From assembly GCF_024518675.1 (NCBI RefSeq), contig NZ_JANIGL010000001.1, positions 868,001-932,000 on the forward strand: a stretch of 64,000 bases of DNA. The letters are read 5' to 3'. The position numbers were made by a program, and so were the translations under genes. This DNA comes from Pseudoalteromonas shioyasakiensis (GTDB taxonomy: Bacteria > Pseudomonadota > Gammaproteobacteria > Enterobacterales > Alteromonadaceae). Below are positions 37,114 to 47,777 of the stretch, piece after piece (the stretch's first letter is position 1; every line of letters begins with the position of its first letter). The notes under the pieces are model-generated. The model was not told the DNA's origin, searched no databases, and saw only the letters and a list, made by a program, of their open reading frames with translations.

Positions 37114-38260
37114 TTAATAACTCCGCTACTGCTGCCGCTGCTTGCTCACTGGCATTTAAACGTATTTGCTGATGAATTGCTAAAAATCGGGCTTTTAATT
37201 CGCGGTTATCGCTATTAAGCATAGGCTCAAGTGCATTCGTAAGGTTGTCCACGTTACAATCTTTTTGCATAAACTCAGGCACTAACTCTTCATCAGCTAA
37301 TAAGTTAGGCAATGAGAAATACTTAATATTAAAGGTAAATAAGCTTTTAAAAATCCAATAACTTAAAGCTTTTATTTTATAACCAACCACCATGGGCTTT
37401 TTATACAACATGCCTTCTAAGGTGGCTGTGCCTGAGGCGATTAAAATGGCATCTGCTGCTTGCATGGCAATGTCAGATTGCCCATCAAGCAGCTGCACTT
37501 TTAATGACGGTGCCGTGGCGGCTAAGATTTCACTAAATTGTGCTTTACGTTTGTCGTTAACTAATGGCACCACTATTTTTAAATTCGGGTTTTTCGCCTG
37601 TAAGCCAGCAGCTGTTTTTATATAAGTCTCGCTTAATAGCCCAACTTCTGAGCCACGGCTGCCCGGTAACAGTGCCAATACTTTATCATCTTGGCTTAAA
37701 CCAAGCTGTGAACGTGCCGCACTGTCATCATGTTCAAGGGCAATGTCATCCGCCAATGTATGGCCAACAAATGTACAAGGGACATTATGTTTATCGTAAA
37801 AGGCTTTTTCAAAGGGTAGTAAAGCAAGTACTAAGTTAGTCGCGGCACTTATTTTATGAATACGTTTTTCTCGCCACGCCCAAACCGAGGGACTCACATA
37901 TTGAATTGTTTTGATACCTGCGTCTTTTAATGGCTTTTCAATACGTAAATTGAAATCGGGCGCATCTATACCAATGTAAACATCTGGCGGGTTATCAATA
38001 AAATGCTGCACTAGCTGCTTACGAATTTTTAATAATCGAGGCAGACGCCCTAACACTTCAACCAGCCCCATCACAGCCAGCTCTTCCATATCAAATAAGC
38101 TTTTGCATCCTTGTGCCTGCATCTTAGGCCCTGCAATCCCTTCAATTATGGCATCTGGGTAACGCTTTTTTAGCGCTTTGATTAAGCCTTCGCCTAATAT
38201 GTCCCCTGACAACTCACCTACCACTATGGCGATACGTAACGGTTTTGTTTGATTATTCAT
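37103..38260 (-). CDS. lpxB: Lipid-A-disaccharide synthase
   Basis: LpxB, a GT-B glycosyltransferase, joins UDP-2,3-diacylglucosamine and lipid X. The 385-residue protein has the signature [15 protein letters not shown] at the N-terminus, [39 protein letters not shown] and [10 protein letters not shown]. In most relatives it directly follows lpxA. Here the cyd operon lies in between, so lpxB must be served by a promoter within 38261-38630. The ATG at 38260 has only a weak ribosome site. Confidence 0.96.
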   Translation of the reverse strand: MNNQTKPLRIAIVVGELSGDILGEGLIKALKKRYPDAIIEGIAGPKMQAQGCKSLFDMEELAVMGLVEVLGRLPRLLKIRKQLVQHFIDNPPDVYIGIDAPDFNLRIEKPLKDAGIKTIQYVSPSVWAWREKRIHKISAATNLVLALLPFEKAFYDKHNVPCTFVGHTLADDIALEHDDSAARSQLGLSQDDKVLALLPGSRGSEVGLLSETYIKTAAGLQAKNPNLKIVVPLVNDKRKAQFSEILAATAPSLKVQLLDGQSDIAMQAADAILIASGTATLEGMLYKKPMVVGYKIKALSYWIFKSLFTFNIKYFSLPNLLADEELVPEFMQKDCNVDNLTNALEPMLNSDNRELKARFLAIHQQIRLNASEQAAAAVAELLNAN

Positions 38261-38538
38261 TGATTATTTTGTTCGCAATTAGCGTTGCATTTATTTCTAT
38301 CAGTTTAACGTGTTTTGCCAATAGGATAAATGTCACAGAGTTAATAAATACTTTAATTATAAAAATACTGCTAACAGATAACTGCCTAATTGTATGAGTA
38401 TGGCACTGTAACAATACGAAGCCTAATAAAGACTTATTAAACAATTGAATACTTTTACTTTTATTACTAGTATTGTATTAAATTCATCCAATCTAAAAAC
38501 AAAGGAAATGTTGCTTTGCGTTATTTTACATTTATTAG

Positions 38539-38566
38539 TTGACTAAACTTAATATAAGATTAACAT
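38539..38566 (+). promoter_or_regulatory. Candidate promoter of cydA operon
   Basis: TTGACT (38539-38544), 16 bases, then TAACAT (38561-38566), with the cydA ribosome site AAGGAG at 38618. The -10 region overlaps two GTTAAT direct repeats on the opposite strand, which resemble half of an ArcA site but with too short a spacing. The remaining part of the 370-base gap 38261-38630 must also hold the lpxB promoter, which I could not place. Confidence 0.45.
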
Positions 38567-38630
38567 TAACGAACTTTCAGTAATTTCTGAAACATGATGT
38601 AACCAACCGTCAAACCTAAGGAGCTCAATA

Positions 38631-40217
38631 ATGATAGATGAAACCTTTGTGGATCTATCGCGATTGCAATTTGCAATTACCGCCCTGTTTCACTTTCTCT
38701 TCGTCCCGTTGACTCTCGGCATGACTTGGATTTTGGTGATCATGGAATCTGTGTACGTGATGACAGGACGCGAAATATACCGCGACATGACCAAGTTCTG
38801 GGGTAAATTGTTTGGCATCAATTTTGCTGTTGGTGTAGCCACAGGCCTCACAATGGAATTTGAGTTTGGTACCAACTGGTCTTATTATTCTCATTATGTG
38901 GGTGATGTGTTTGGCGCCCCATTGGCCATTGAAGGCTTAATGGCATTCTTTTTAGAATCCACTTTTGTTGGCATGTTCTTTTTAGGTTGGCAGCGCTTAA
39001 GCAAACGCCAGCATCTCGGCGCAACATTCCTCATGGCCATTGGTACTAACTTATCTGCACTGTGGATACTGATTGCAAATGGCTGGATGCAAAACCCCGT
39101 TGGCGCTGAATTTAACTATCAAACTATGCGAATGGAAATGACGAGCTTTGCTGAGCTTGTTTTCAACCCTGTGGCTCAAGTTAAGTTTATTCATACCGTC
39201 TCTGCTGGGTATGTTGCAGCCTCGATGTTTGTATTGGGTATTAGTAGCTGGTACATCTTAAAAGGCCGTGACTTGGCCTTTGCTAAGCGTTCATTCTCCG
39301 TTGCCTCAGGCTTTGGTTTAGCCTCTATTTTGTGCGTTATTTTACTCGGTGATGAATCAGGTTACGAAGTAGGCGAAGTACAAAAAGTGAAGCTTGCAAC
39401 GATTGAAGCTGAGTGGCATACCGAAGAAGCCCCGGCTGCATTTACCGCGGTAGGTATCCCTGATTCAGATGAACAAGTCACCCATGCTGCGGTAAAAATT
39501 CCTTATGCGCTTGGCATAATCGCCACCCGCTCACTTGACGAAGAAGTTACAGGGATTAGTGATTTAGAGAAAAAGCATGAAGTACGAATTCGTAACGGTA
39601 TGATTGCTTATGAATACCTCGAAAAACTCAGAAATGGTGATGACACTGCTGAGAATATAGCTAAATTTGATACCCTGAAAGATGATTTAGGTTATGGCTT
39701 ACTATTAAAGCGTTATACGCCTAATGTGGTTGATGCAACCGAAGAACAAATTCAAAAAGCGGTTAAAGATTCTTTCCCACGGGTTGGCCCTATGTTTTGG
39801 TCATTTAGAATCATGGTTGGTTGCGGCGTGATAATGCTATTTGTATTTGCCCTGTCATTTTACTACAACGCTCATCGTGTGATTGAACAAAAGCGCTGGC
39901 TACTCAAAGCCGCTCTATGGAGTATTCCACTACCCTGGATAGCCATTGAATTTGGCTGGATTGTAGCTGAATATGGCCGCCAACCTTGGGCAATATCTGA
40001 AGTATTGCCAACATTCCTTGCAACGTCATCATTAACGGTCAATGACTTACTGCTGAGCATCACGGGCTTTGTGATTTTCTATATTATTCTTGCCGTGATA
40101 GAAGGTTGGCTCATGCTTAAGTTCGTAAAATTGGGGCCAAGCTCTTTGCATACAGGTAAGTATCACTTCGAGCTAGAAAAAGCAGATCAACAGCTAAACC
40201 AAGGAGCACAATCATGA
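38631..40217 (+). CDS. cydA: Cytochrome bd ubiquinol oxidase subunit I
   Basis: CydA carries hemes b558, b595 and d of the high-affinity quinol oxidase in the inner membrane. The 528-residue protein has the axial histidine in [41 protein letters not shown] (core [14 protein letters not shown]) and [19 protein letters not shown]. The quinol motif is [12 protein letters not shown], and the periplasmic Q-loop is long, as in E. coli bd-I. It is the first gene of cydABXDC; AAGGAG precedes the ATG. Confidence 0.97.
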   Translation: MIDETFVDLSRLQFAITALFHFLFVPLTLGMTWILVIMESVYVMTGREIYRDMTKFWGKLFGINFAVGVATGLTMEFEFGTNWSYYSHYVGDVFGAPLAIEGLMAFFLESTFVGMFFLGWQRLSKRQHLGATFLMAIGTNLSALWILIANGWMQNPVGAEFNYQTMRMEMTSFAELVFNPVAQVKFIHTVSAGYVAASMFVLGISSWYILKGRDLAFAKRSFSVASGFGLASILCVILLGDESGYEVGEVQKVKLATIEAEWHTEEAPAAFTAVGIPDSDEQVTHAAVKIPYALGIIATRSLDEEVTGISDLEKKHEVRIRNGMIAYEYLEKLRNGDDTAENIAKFDTLKDDLGYGLLLKRYTPNVVDATEEQIQKAVKDSFPRVGPMFWSFRIMVGCGVIMLFVFALSFYYNAHRVIEQKRWLLKAALWSIPLPWIAIEFGWIVAEYGRQPWAISEVLPTFLATSSLTVNDLLLSITGFVIFYIILAVIEGWLMLKFVKLGPSSLHTGKYHFELEKADQQLNQGAQS

Positions 40218-41353
40218 TTTTTGATTACGAAACCTTAAAATTCATTTGGTGGCTGTTAATTGGGGTATTACTCATCGGTTTTGCCATCACCGATGGAATG
40301 GACATGGGGGTAGCAATATTACTGCGCCTCGTTGGTAAAACTGATTTAGAGCGCCGCACAGTGATCAATACTATAGGTGCACACTGGGATGGTAACCAAG
40401 TATGGTTTATTACCGCAGGTGGTGCATTGTTTGCGGCTTGGCCAATGGTTTATGCCGCTGCGTTCTCCGGCTTTTATTTTGCAATGCTACTTGTGTTGTT
40501 TGCATTGTTTTTGCGCCCTTTAGCTTTTGATTACCGCTCAAAACTTGAATCAGCACAATGGCGAAACAATTGGGACTGGGCCCTACTGGTTGGTAGCATA
40601 GTGCCAGCGTTAGTCTTTGGCGTTGCTTTTGGTAATGTTTTACAGGGTGTGCCTTTTGACATGGATAATTTGATGCGTGTCACTTATCAAGGGTCATTTT
40701 TTGGCTTATTAAACCCATTTGCCTTAGTGGCGGGTTTAGTGAGTGTGTTAATGCTGGTGGGTCATGCGGGAATGTGGTTACAGCTTCGCACTGATGCAGA
40801 GGTGGCAAGTCGTGCTGCACAATATGGACGGTATGCTTTGAGTGTATTTGTAATTCTATTTGCTGGTGCTGGATTATGGGTGGCAAACCTAGATGGCTAT
40901 CAAATAATATCAATGCCTGATACGCAAAGTTACGCCAATCCACTCGCTAAAGTTGTCACAACCAGCTCTGGAGCTTGGCTTGATAATTATAGCAAAATGC
41001 CGTTAACGATTATTTTCCCAGTGCTGGCTTTTGCAGGCGCAATCATCGCGGTGGTCTTGTCAAAACTTAATAAACCAGCGCTAGGCTTAGTGTCAACCAG
41101 TCTAATGTTAATAGGCGTTATTATGACTGCGGGCGCGGCGATGTTCCCGTTCGTTATGCCATCGAGCAATAACCCAAATATCAGTTTAACTATGTGGGAT
41201 GCAGTTTCTAGTCATATGACACTGAATGTAATGTTTATTGCAGCATTGATTTTTGTGCCTATCATCTTAACCTACACAACATGGTGTTATGTAAAAATGT
41301 GGCGTAAGGTCACCCAAGATGAAATTCAAAATAACACGCATGGTAGCTACTAA
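40214..41353 (+). CDS. cydB: Cytochrome bd ubiquinol oxidase subunit II
   Basis: CydB is the structural partner of CydA. The 379-residue polytopic protein begins with [20 protein letters not shown] and has the family motif [38 protein letters not shown] and [11 protein letters not shown]. Its ATG overlaps the cydA stop (ATGA), so the two are translationally coupled. Confidence 0.97.
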   Translation: MIFDYETLKFIWWLLIGVLLIGFAITDGMDMGVAILLRLVGKTDLERRTVINTIGAHWDGNQVWFITAGGALFAAWPMVYAAAFSGFYFAMLLVLFALFLRPLAFDYRSKLESAQWRNNWDWALLVGSIVPALVFGVAFGNVLQGVPFDMDNLMRVTYQGSFFGLLNPFALVAGLVSVLMLVGHAGMWLQLRTDAEVASRAAQYGRYALSVFVILFAGAGLWVANLDGYQIISMPDTQSYANPLAKVVTTSSGAWLDNYSKMPLTIIFPVLAFAGAIIAVVLSKLNKPALGLVSTSLMLIGVIMTAGAAMFPFVMPSSNNPNISLTMWDAVSSHMTLNVMFIAALIFVPIILTYTTWCYVKMWRKVTQDEIQNNTHGSY

Positions 41354-41364
41354 GGAGACAAATT

Positions 41365-41517
41365 ATGTGGTATTTCGCATGGATACTAGGTGTTTTACTC
41401 GCATGTACATTGGGCGTTATTAATGTGATGTGGTATGAGTTTCAACAACATAAAGACAGCATCGCTGACGATGAACTTGAGTTGCATGAGAGACTAAAAC
41501 GCCATAATGACAACTAA
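41365..41517 (+). CDS. cydX: Cytochrome bd small subunit CydX
   Basis: A 50-residue single-pass membrane protein, MWYFAWILGVLLACTLGV followed by INVMWYEFQQHKD, matches CydX, which is needed for stability of heme d in the bd oxidase. It starts 12 bases after cydB, has AAGGAG seven bases upstream, and overlaps the first 11 bases of cydD. The hydrophilic tail after residue 26 is slightly longer than in E. coli (37 residues). Confidence 0.93.
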   Translation: MWYFAWILGVLLACTLGVINVMWYEFQQHKDSIADDELELHERLKRHNDN

Positions 41518-43267
41518 ACCCCGTCCTGATCGCGCGCAGCAAATAAAGCTGCGCGCATTTCTAAAGCAGTATAGTCACAGTGGCTCACGCCTTTTAAAAA
41601 TCAGTATTTTACTTGGAACATTAAACGCGCTGCTGATGATAGCCTCGTGCTACTTAATCGCCAATGCTGTCCATTTAGTAATGTTTGCAGATAAACAACT
41701 AGATGATATCACGTACCTACTATGGCCTTTAGCCGGATTAATTTTACTGCGTGCACTCTTTTTAGCACTTAGCGAGCGAATTAGTCATTATGCGGCACAG
41801 AAAATAAAAACCGCTATGCGTAAAACCTTACTGGCAAAGTTAAATCGCCTTGGGCCTATCTACAGCGAGCAAAAAGGCCATGGCGCTACGCTAAACACGT
41901 TACATAATGGAGTGGAAGCCTTACATCAATATTACGCAAATTATTTACCCAGTGTCGCTTACAGTGCGCTCATTCCTTTAGCTATTTTGGTGATCATATT
42001 TCCCACAGATTATAAAGCCGGACTGATTTTTTTATTTACCGCCCCACTGATCCCATTTTTTATGATTTTAGTCGGCCACAAAGCTGAAGAGATCAACCAG
42101 CAACGCTGGCAACAACTCTCTGTACTCGGTAATTACTTTTTTGATAGATTAAACGGCTTAAGTCAATTAAAGCTTTTTAATGCTACCCGTCGTGAACTTA
42201 ATAATATCGCGAAAATCTCTGACGATTTTCGCACCTCAACGATGAGCGTGTTAAAGGTGGCGTTTTTATCGGCATTTGCTTTAGAGTTTTTTGCTACTAT
42301 TAGCGTCGCGTTGGTGGCGGTCATTATTGGCTTTCGACTCTTTTTTGGTACATTGGATTTTGCCACTGGCTTTGTTGTTTTATTATTAGCGCCTGAGTTT
42401 TACTTACCGCTTCGTCAAATGGGCACCCATTACCATGCACGGTTAGAAGGTATCAGCGCGGCAGCTGATATGATTGATATAATTAACGCAGAGGAAGAGT
42501 TACCGGCTGCGCAGCAAAAGCAACTGACATTGCCAATTAAAAGCGTATGCACTAACCAGCTCAATTTTTGCTACCCACATAGTAATGAAGGAATAAGTAA
42601 TATTAACCTGCATTTTCCTGCCCAAGGTTTAATTGCCTTTGTTGGCGATAGCGGTGCAGGTAAAAGTACTTTATTTGACTGTTTACTGGGCTTTCACCTA
42701 CAAGCTAATAGCCAAGTGCTCATTAATAATACTCCCCTTTCAGCATTGGACTGTCAAAGCTGGCAGCAACATATCGCGTGGATCCCGCAACAGCCTACCC
42801 TGTTTTATATGAGTGTGGCCGATAATTTACGTATTGCGAAAGTCGATGCGACCCAAGCCCAATTAGAGCAAGCAGCAGCAAAAGCCGGCGCCCTTGAATT
42901 TATACAAGCACTACCGCGAGGTTTTAATACCTTATTAGGCGAACAAGGTGAAGGTTTATCTGGTGGACAAAAACAACGCATTGCACTAGCGCGTGCGTTT
43001 TTAAAAAGCGCCCCCATACTTATGCTCGATGAACCCAGTGCTCACCTCGATAGCCAAACAGAAAAACTAATCAACAACGCAATCGTAGAATATGCAAAAG
43101 ATCACTTGGTAATGGTGATAGCACATCGCTTAAATACCATTACCCAAGCAGATACAATTTATGTTTTAGAGCAAGGGAAAATAATCGAACAAGGTACTTA
43201 TCAGCAGTTGTGTCAACAGCAAGGTAAACTTTGGCAGTTATCTATTGCAGGAGCGACTCATGAGTAA
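41507..43267 (+). CDS. cydD: Glutathione/cysteine exporter ABC subunit CydD
   Basis: CydD forms with CydC a heterodimeric ABC transporter required for assembly of cytochrome bd, proposed to move reduced thiols or heme. The 586-residue protein has six N-terminal helices and a C-terminal ATPase with Walker A GDSGAGKST, signature LSGGQKQRIALARAFL and Walker B ILMLDEPSAHLD. It overlaps cydX by 11 bases and cydC by 8. Confidence 0.95.
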   Translation: MTTKPRPDRAQQIKLRAFLKQYSHSGSRLLKISILLGTLNALLMIASCYLIANAVHLVMFADKQLDDITYLLWPLAGLILLRALFLALSERISHYAAQKIKTAMRKTLLAKLNRLGPIYSEQKGHGATLNTLHNGVEALHQYYANYLPSVAYSALIPLAILVIIFPTDYKAGLIFLFTAPLIPFFMILVGHKAEEINQQRWQQLSVLGNYFFDRLNGLSQLKLFNATRRELNNIAKISDDFRTSTMSVLKVAFLSAFALEFFATISVALVAVIIGFRLFFGTLDFATGFVVLLLAPEFYLPLRQMGTHYHARLEGISAAADMIDIINAEEELPAAQQKQLTLPIKSVCTNQLNFCYPHSNEGISNINLHFPAQGLIAFVGDSGAGKSTLFDCLLGFHLQANSQVLINNTPLSALDCQSWQQHIAWIPQQPTLFYMSVADNLRIAKVDATQAQLEQAAAKAGALEFIQALPRGFNTLLGEQGEGLSGGQKQRIALARAFLKSAPILMLDEPSAHLDSQTEKLINNAIVEYAKDHLVMVIAHRLNTITQADTIYVLEQGKIIEQGTYQQLCQQQGKLWQLSIAGATHE

Positions 43268-44993
43268 CTTTATCCGCTTATTAAAGCTATGTAAGCCTCA
43301 TGCGGGAATGCTATTGCTCGGCGCGTTTTTATCCACGCTGACAGTACTTGCTAATGTTGGCCTGCTTGCTATATCAGGCTGGTTTTTAGCCGCCATGGCC
43401 GCCGCGGGGATTGCATCCGTACACATGAATTACTTTACACCAGCTGGGGTGATCCGATTTTTAGCTATTGTCAGAACCGCCTCCCGTTATGGTGAGCGCT
43501 TAATAACCCATAATGCGACATTTTTACTGTTAAGTGAAATTAGAGTAAGTGTGTTTTCCACGTTAAGTAAGCTCAGCAATGTGGATTTAGCCATGAGCCG
43601 CAGTGCTGATTTAGTCAGCCGCATGCAAGATGATGTAGATGCATTGGATACCTTTTACTTAAATGTGTTATTACCTATTATTGTTGCTTTGATCAGCATA
43701 CCGGTTGTAATGCTGTTTATGAGCGCATATAACCCAAGTGTGGCATTATTGTGTTTTACAGCGCTAATGATTGTGGGCGTACTGCTCCCAGCGTTTTTAG
43801 GCCATAAATTTAGTAAAACAGCAGCGCAAGAACGTGAACAATCTGCACTTCTACGTGCGCATTTGTCTGACTCATTAAAAGGGGCCCGTGAGCTGGCTCT
43901 CTATCAGGCATCAGATAAGCAACTTATCGAATGCGATAATGCCAACCGCGACTACAATCAATATATTCAAAAACGCCACAGCGCCGTGGCTAATAGTGAC
44001 GGTTTGACGTTATTAATTACCCAGCTAACCATGCTAGGCAGCATTATTATTTTAGTCCCTTTAGTACGCAGCGCTGAAATAGCGAATGTAGAATTAGCGA
44101 TGATGAGCTTATTTGTCTTGGCCAGCTTTGAAACCGTTTTAACGCTGCCAAATGCATTTATCCAATTACCTAATGCGCTTAGCGCAGCAGCACGTATTTT
44201 TGAGCTGGAAGATAAACTTGGCAAAGATACACCAGCGGCGACCATTAGAGTAAAAAACCAACCTCTTGGTATTAGATTTACTGACATTGATTATTACTAT
44301 CACTCACAGAGCAAAGCACTAAAAGAAATAAATCTAACCATCAATGCAAAACAAAAAGTTGCCCTAGTGGGCCCTAGTGGCAGTGGTAAAACAACCTTAA
44401 TAAACTTACTCAGCGGGCTATGGCCAACGCAAGCAGGTAAGATTGAACTTATTTGCGACAATCAGCAAATCAATTTAAATACTCTATCCACAGATAACCG
44501 CTTTGAGTTATTAACCATAGTAGCGCAACAACACCATATATTTGATGGCACACTTGCACAAAATCTAAGGTACGCGCTGCCAGCAGCTACTGATGAGGCA
44601 TTATTAAAAGCCTGTGAACAAGCACAGTTAGGCCCTTGGTTATCACAGCTACCTGAGGGCTTAAAAACGCGTTTAGGCACTGCTGGTCGTACTGTTTCAC
44701 AAGGCCAAGCTCGGCGTATCGCCATTGCCCAAGCGTTGCTACGCGATAGCGCTATTATTGTACTTGATGAACCAACAGAAAGTTTAGATAACCATACCAA
44801 ACACGCTGTCATCGATACCGTGATGGACGTAATGGCAGTGAAAACTGTTATTACGATTACCCATGATCCGGCGCTGTTAAACAAAATGGATCAGGTTATT
44901 TGGCTCGAACAGGGTGAAATTCGTGCCATAGACTCGCACCAGTCATTGCTACAGAATGAACACGATTATGTCTCTTTAGTCACGCGATTCTAG
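43260..44993 (+). CDS. cydC: Glutathione/cysteine exporter ABC subunit CydC
   Basis: CydC is the partner of CydD. The 577-residue protein starts at the ATG at 43260, with GGAG upstream, and an in-frame TTG at 43245 is less likely. It has six helices with GLLAISGWFLAAMA, typical of CydC, followed by an ATPase with Walker A GPSGSGKTT, a signature region TVSQGQARRIAIAQALL (degenerate LSGGQ) and Walker B IIVLDEPTESLD. It ends at a CTAG that is also the stop of the opposing rlpA-like gene. Confidence 0.95.
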   Translation: MSNFIRLLKLCKPHAGMLLLGAFLSTLTVLANVGLLAISGWFLAAMAAAGIASVHMNYFTPAGVIRFLAIVRTASRYGERLITHNATFLLLSEIRVSVFSTLSKLSNVDLAMSRSADLVSRMQDDVDALDTFYLNVLLPIIVALISIPVVMLFMSAYNPSVALLCFTALMIVGVLLPAFLGHKFSKTAAQEREQSALLRAHLSDSLKGARELALYQASDKQLIECDNANRDYNQYIQKRHSAVANSDGLTLLITQLTMLGSIIILVPLVRSAEIANVELAMMSLFVLASFETVLTLPNAFIQLPNALSAAARIFELEDKLGKDTPAATIRVKNQPLGIRFTDIDYYYHSQSKALKEINLTINAKQKVALVGPSGSGKTTLINLLSGLWPTQAGKIELICDNQQINLNTLSTDNRFELLTIVAQQHHIFDGTLAQNLRYALPAATDEALLKACEQAQLGPWLSQLPEGLKTRLGTAGRTVSQGQARRIAIAQALLRDSAIIVLDEPTESLDNHTKHAVIDTVMDVMAVKTVITITHDPALLNKMDQVIWLEQGEIRAIDSHQSLLQNEHDYVSLVTRF

Positions 44994-45373
44994 GGCGATG
45001 TGATAGTTGTAATACGGACATCAATTAATCCATCATTTAGATCAGCGATTTCAATGAACGCCTGTTTAGATAAATCAATAACTCGGCCGCGAACAAATGG
45101 CCCGCGGTCATTGATTGTAACAATCACCGTTTTATTATTTGCTAAATTTGTCACCCTGACCTTAGTACCAAACGACCAGGTTTTATGAGCTGCACTAAAA
45201 GCCTTCTGGCTAAATGATTCACCACTGGCGGTTAGTCGACCTTGGTATTTATCTGCATAGAAGCTAGCCTGCCCCTGCTCACTTAACCCCGCTGATGGTA
45301 CGCTACTACAACCAAACAACACACTAATGATAATACTGGTTGTGATCACTTTGTACAAAATAAGCTTCCTCAA
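44990..45373 (-). CDS. Short RlpA-like double-psi beta-barrel lipoprotein
   Basis: The 127-residue protein has a lipoprotein signal (SVLFGC, lipidated Cys22) and then an RlpA-type DPBB domain (QGQASFYADKYQGRLTASGE, FGTKVRVTNLANNKTVIVTINDRGPF, RVIDLSKQAF). It lacks the SPOR domain of full-length RlpA. Family members are septal lytic transglycosylases acting on denuded glycan. The Asp in NDRGP and the GRLTASG motif are present. It lies between cydC and lpxA and is convergent with cydC. Confidence 0.85.
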   Translation of the reverse strand: MRKLILYKVITTSIIISVLFGCSSVPSAGLSEQGQASFYADKYQGRLTASGESFSQKAFSAAHKTWSFGTKVRVTNLANNKTVIVTINDRGPFVRGRVIDLSKQAFIEIADLNDGLIDVRITTITSP

Positions 45374-45443
45374 CGATAAGTTGCTCCAAGTATACTTACA
45401 CTAAATGATCTAGGGCTGAATTAGCGCTAAAAAACAAATACAA

Positions 45444-45477
45444 AAAAGCCACCGGTTATTGCTAAGCGGTGGCTTTT
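45444..45477 (-). terminator. Terminator after lpxA
   Basis: The stem AAAAGCCACCG / CGGTGGCTTTT (10-11 bp, 12-base loop) lies 14 bases after the lpxA stop on the minus strand and is followed by T residues. It cuts lpxA off from lpxB and the cyd block. Confidence 0.85.
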
Positions 45478-45490
45478 AAAAACGCAAAGA

Positions 45491-46261
45491 TTATCGAATA
45501 ATCCCGCGCTCTGAATTCTTTACAAAATCAACCATAAGCTGTACTGCAGGATATTTAGCAGCATCTTCGCTCAGTGCAGCAATTGCTTCATCAACACCTA
45601 AACTCTTACGGTAAAGTGTTTTATAAGCACGGCGTGTCGCCATTACTTCATCACTTTCAAAACCACGGCGCTTCATACCTTCGGTATTAATGGCAACAGG
45701 GCCTGCAGGTGTACCAATCGTTGTAACAAATGGTGGTACATCTTTGTTCACGCCTGAGTACATACCAACAAAAGCATGCGCTCCCACTTTACAAAATTGG
45801 TGTATGCCAGAGTTACCAGCAAGGATAACCCAATCACCGATGTGTACATGGCCAGCAACTGACGCATTATTAGCAAAAATAACGTTATCACCAATCACTG
45901 CATCATGGGCAACATGAGTGTACGCCATGAACAAGTTGTTACTACCAATTTTAGTAACACCTTGATCTTGAATGGTACCGCGGTGAATGGTTGCACATTC
46001 ACGGATGACATTATTATCGCCAATAATCAGTGTGGTAGGTTCATTGTTGTATTTTTTGTCTTGGCAGGCTTCACCAACCGACGCAAATTGAAAAATATGA
46101 TTGCCAGAGCCAATAGTAGATGGCCCTTTAACAACAACATGAGACTCAATAATACAGTTATCACCAATAACTACATCGTTTCCAATATAGCTGTATGGCC
46201 CAACAGAAACATTATCACCTAATTTGGCACCTGATTCGATTATCGCTGTAGGATGGATCAC
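45491..46261 (-). CDS. lpxA: Acyl-ACP--UDP-N-acetylglucosamine O-acyltransferase
   Basis: LpxA adds the first 3-hydroxyacyl chain to UDP-GlcNAc in lipid A synthesis. The protein is a left-handed beta helix of hexapeptide repeats (IHPTAIIESGAKLGDNVSVGPYS) with the catalytic histidine region YTHVAHDAVIGDNVIFAN and a C-terminal helical domain. The preferred start is GTG at 46261 (256 residues), two bases after the fabZ stop. The longer reading from 46285 overlaps fabZ and has no family support. The stop precedes a terminator instead of lpxB. Confidence 0.94.
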   Translation of the reverse strand: MIHPTAIIESGAKLGDNVSVGPYSYIGNDVVIGDNCIIESHVVVKGPSTIGSGNHIFQFASVGEACQDKKYNNEPTTLIIGDNNVIRECATIHRGTIQDQGVTKIGSNNLFMAYTHVAHDAVIGDNVIFANNASVAGHVHIGDWVILAGNSGIHQFCKVGAHAFVGMYSGVNKDVPPFVTTIGTPAGPVAINTEGMKRRGFESDEVMATRRAYKTLYRKSLGVDEAIAALSEDAAKYPAVQLMVDFVKNSERGIIR

Positions 46262-46263
46262 AA

Positions 46264-46716
46264 TTAAAGCTCTCTTCTCGCACACATGATTTCAGCAGTA
46301 CATACTACTTTACCATCAACTTTTGCTTCTGCTGCAAACTTCCATATATTGCGGCGCTCTTTTAAAAACTCTACATGCAAATGCATAGTATCGCCAGGGA
46401 CAACTGGTTGCTTAAAACGTGCGTTATCAATAGCTGCAAATAAGTATAGCTCATTTTCACTACGGTTCTCGACAGTTTTAAAACCAAGTAAACCAGTCGC
46501 TTGTGCCATCGCTTCTAAAATAAGTACACCAGGGAAAATTGGTTGATTTGGAAAATGACCTGTGAAAATAGGCTCATTAGCCGTCACATTTTTAATAGCA
46601 TGCAGTGACTCACCCGGCGTGTAATCCAGTACACGATCAACCAATAACATCGGGTAGCGATGCGGAAGTAAGCTCAAAATATCTTGTATATCTAGGCTAT
46701 TTAATTCGTTTGCCAA
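46264..46716 (-). CDS. fabZ: 3-hydroxyacyl-ACP dehydratase FabZ
   Basis: FabZ dehydrates 3-hydroxyacyl-ACP in fatty acid elongation. It has a hot-dog fold with [14 protein letters not shown], the catalytic histidine in [20 protein letters not shown] and the glutamate in the same block. I prefer TTG at 46716 (150 residues, AAGGA seven bases upstream). A further TTG at 46740 adds eight residues but lies inside lpxD. It is part of skp-lpxD-fabZ-lpxA. Confidence 0.95.
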   Translation of the reverse strand: MANELNSLDIQDILSLLPHRYPMLLVDRVLDYTPGESLHAIKNVTANEPIFTGHFPNQPIFPGVLILEAMAQATGLLGFKTVENRSENELYLFAAIDNARFKQPVVPGDTMHLHVEFLKERRNIWKFAAEAKVDGKVVCTAEIMCARREL

Positions 46717-46729
46717 AATAGCATCCTTA

Positions 46730-47767
46730 TTAATTATCAACGTTTAATGACTTAGTCAGAGCCTCTAGCGCTTTAAGGCGATCTTTCATCTCTGGCAAAT
46801 TACGTAAATGAGCAATATTACGACGCCACTCTTTGTTACTTGAGTGAGGTATGCCTGATGAATAAATTCCAGGTTCTGTAATAGCTTTAGTGACCATGCT
46901 CATACCGGTAAGTATAACACCATCGCATATCTCAATGTGACCATTTATACCAACTAGTCCCGCAAATTGACAATTTTTACCGATTGTAGTACTCCCTGCG
47001 ATAACTGTGCAACCAGCAATGGCGGTACCTGAACCGATTTCTACGTTGTGGGCAATGTGAACTTGATCATCAATAATGACATTACTGTTGATAATGGTAT
47101 CGTCTATTGCGCCTCGGTCGATTGTGACACCCGCACCGATTTCCACTTTATCGCCAATAATTACAGCGCCTAATTGCGGTATTTTAATCCATTGGCCTTT
47201 ATCATTTGCGTAGCCAAAGCCATCACTACCAATGATTGCACTTGCTTGAAATAAACAGTTTTCACCAATTTCAACATTATGATACACAGATACATTTGAC
47301 CAAAACTTCGTATTGCGCCCTACTTTCGCATTTTGACCAATAAAGCAATTGGCCCCTACTTGCACCTCATCTGCAATAACTGCTCCCGCTTCAATCACGG
47401 CATTAGCCCCGATAGAGGCAGTTTTAGCGATGACTGCATCTGGGTGAACAACTGCACTAGGGTGGACTCCGGAAGCTGCAGAAGCTGGGGTCGTATCCAT
47501 TATTTGGGCAAGCTGTGCATAGCTATTGTAAGGATTCGCTGCAATCAGCTTATTACCTTGATAATACTTTGCGTCTGCTGCAGATAAAATGACAGCACTA
47601 GCTTGTGTGTCATCCAGCTGGCTGCGATATTTCTTATTCGCTAAAAATGCAATATGCCCAGAACGGGCATTTGCAAGAGTCGCTATTTTTGATATTTCTA
47701 GAGCGCCATCACCATCAAGCTCGGCGCCCAGAAGTTCCGCAATCTGCGAAAGCGTGTAATTTTGCAT
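46730..47767 (-). CDS. lpxD: UDP-3-O-(3-hydroxymyristoyl)glucosamine N-acyltransferase
   Basis: LpxD adds the second acyl chain in lipid A synthesis. The 345-residue protein has an N-terminal uridine-binding domain ([17 protein letters not shown]) and then hexapeptide repeats ([13 protein letters not shown] onwards). The catalytic histidine lies in [13 protein letters not shown]. The gene sits between skp and fabZ with short spacing, the conserved arrangement. Confidence 0.96.
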   Translation of the reverse strand: MQNYTLSQIAELLGAELDGDGALEISKIATLANARSGHIAFLANKKYRSQLDDTQASAVILSAADAKYYQGNKLIAANPYNSYAQLAQIMDTTPASAASGVHPSAVVHPDAVIAKTASIGANAVIEAGAVIADEVQVGANCFIGQNAKVGRNTKFWSNVSVYHNVEIGENCLFQASAIIGSDGFGYANDKGQWIKIPQLGAVIIGDKVEIGAGVTIDRGAIDDTIINSNVIIDDQVHIAHNVEIGSGTAIAGCTVIAGSTTIGKNCQFAGLVGINGHIEICDGVILTGMSMVTKAITEPGIYSSGIPHSSNKEWRRNIAHLRNLPEMKDRLKALEALTKSLNVDN

Positions 47768-47777
47768 ATCTATATTT

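Noticed and set aside
38253..38444. 63-residue minus-strand frame upstream of lpxB
   Set aside because: Overlaps the lpxB start, has no ribosome site and no recognisable family; the region is better explained as the lpxB promoter area.
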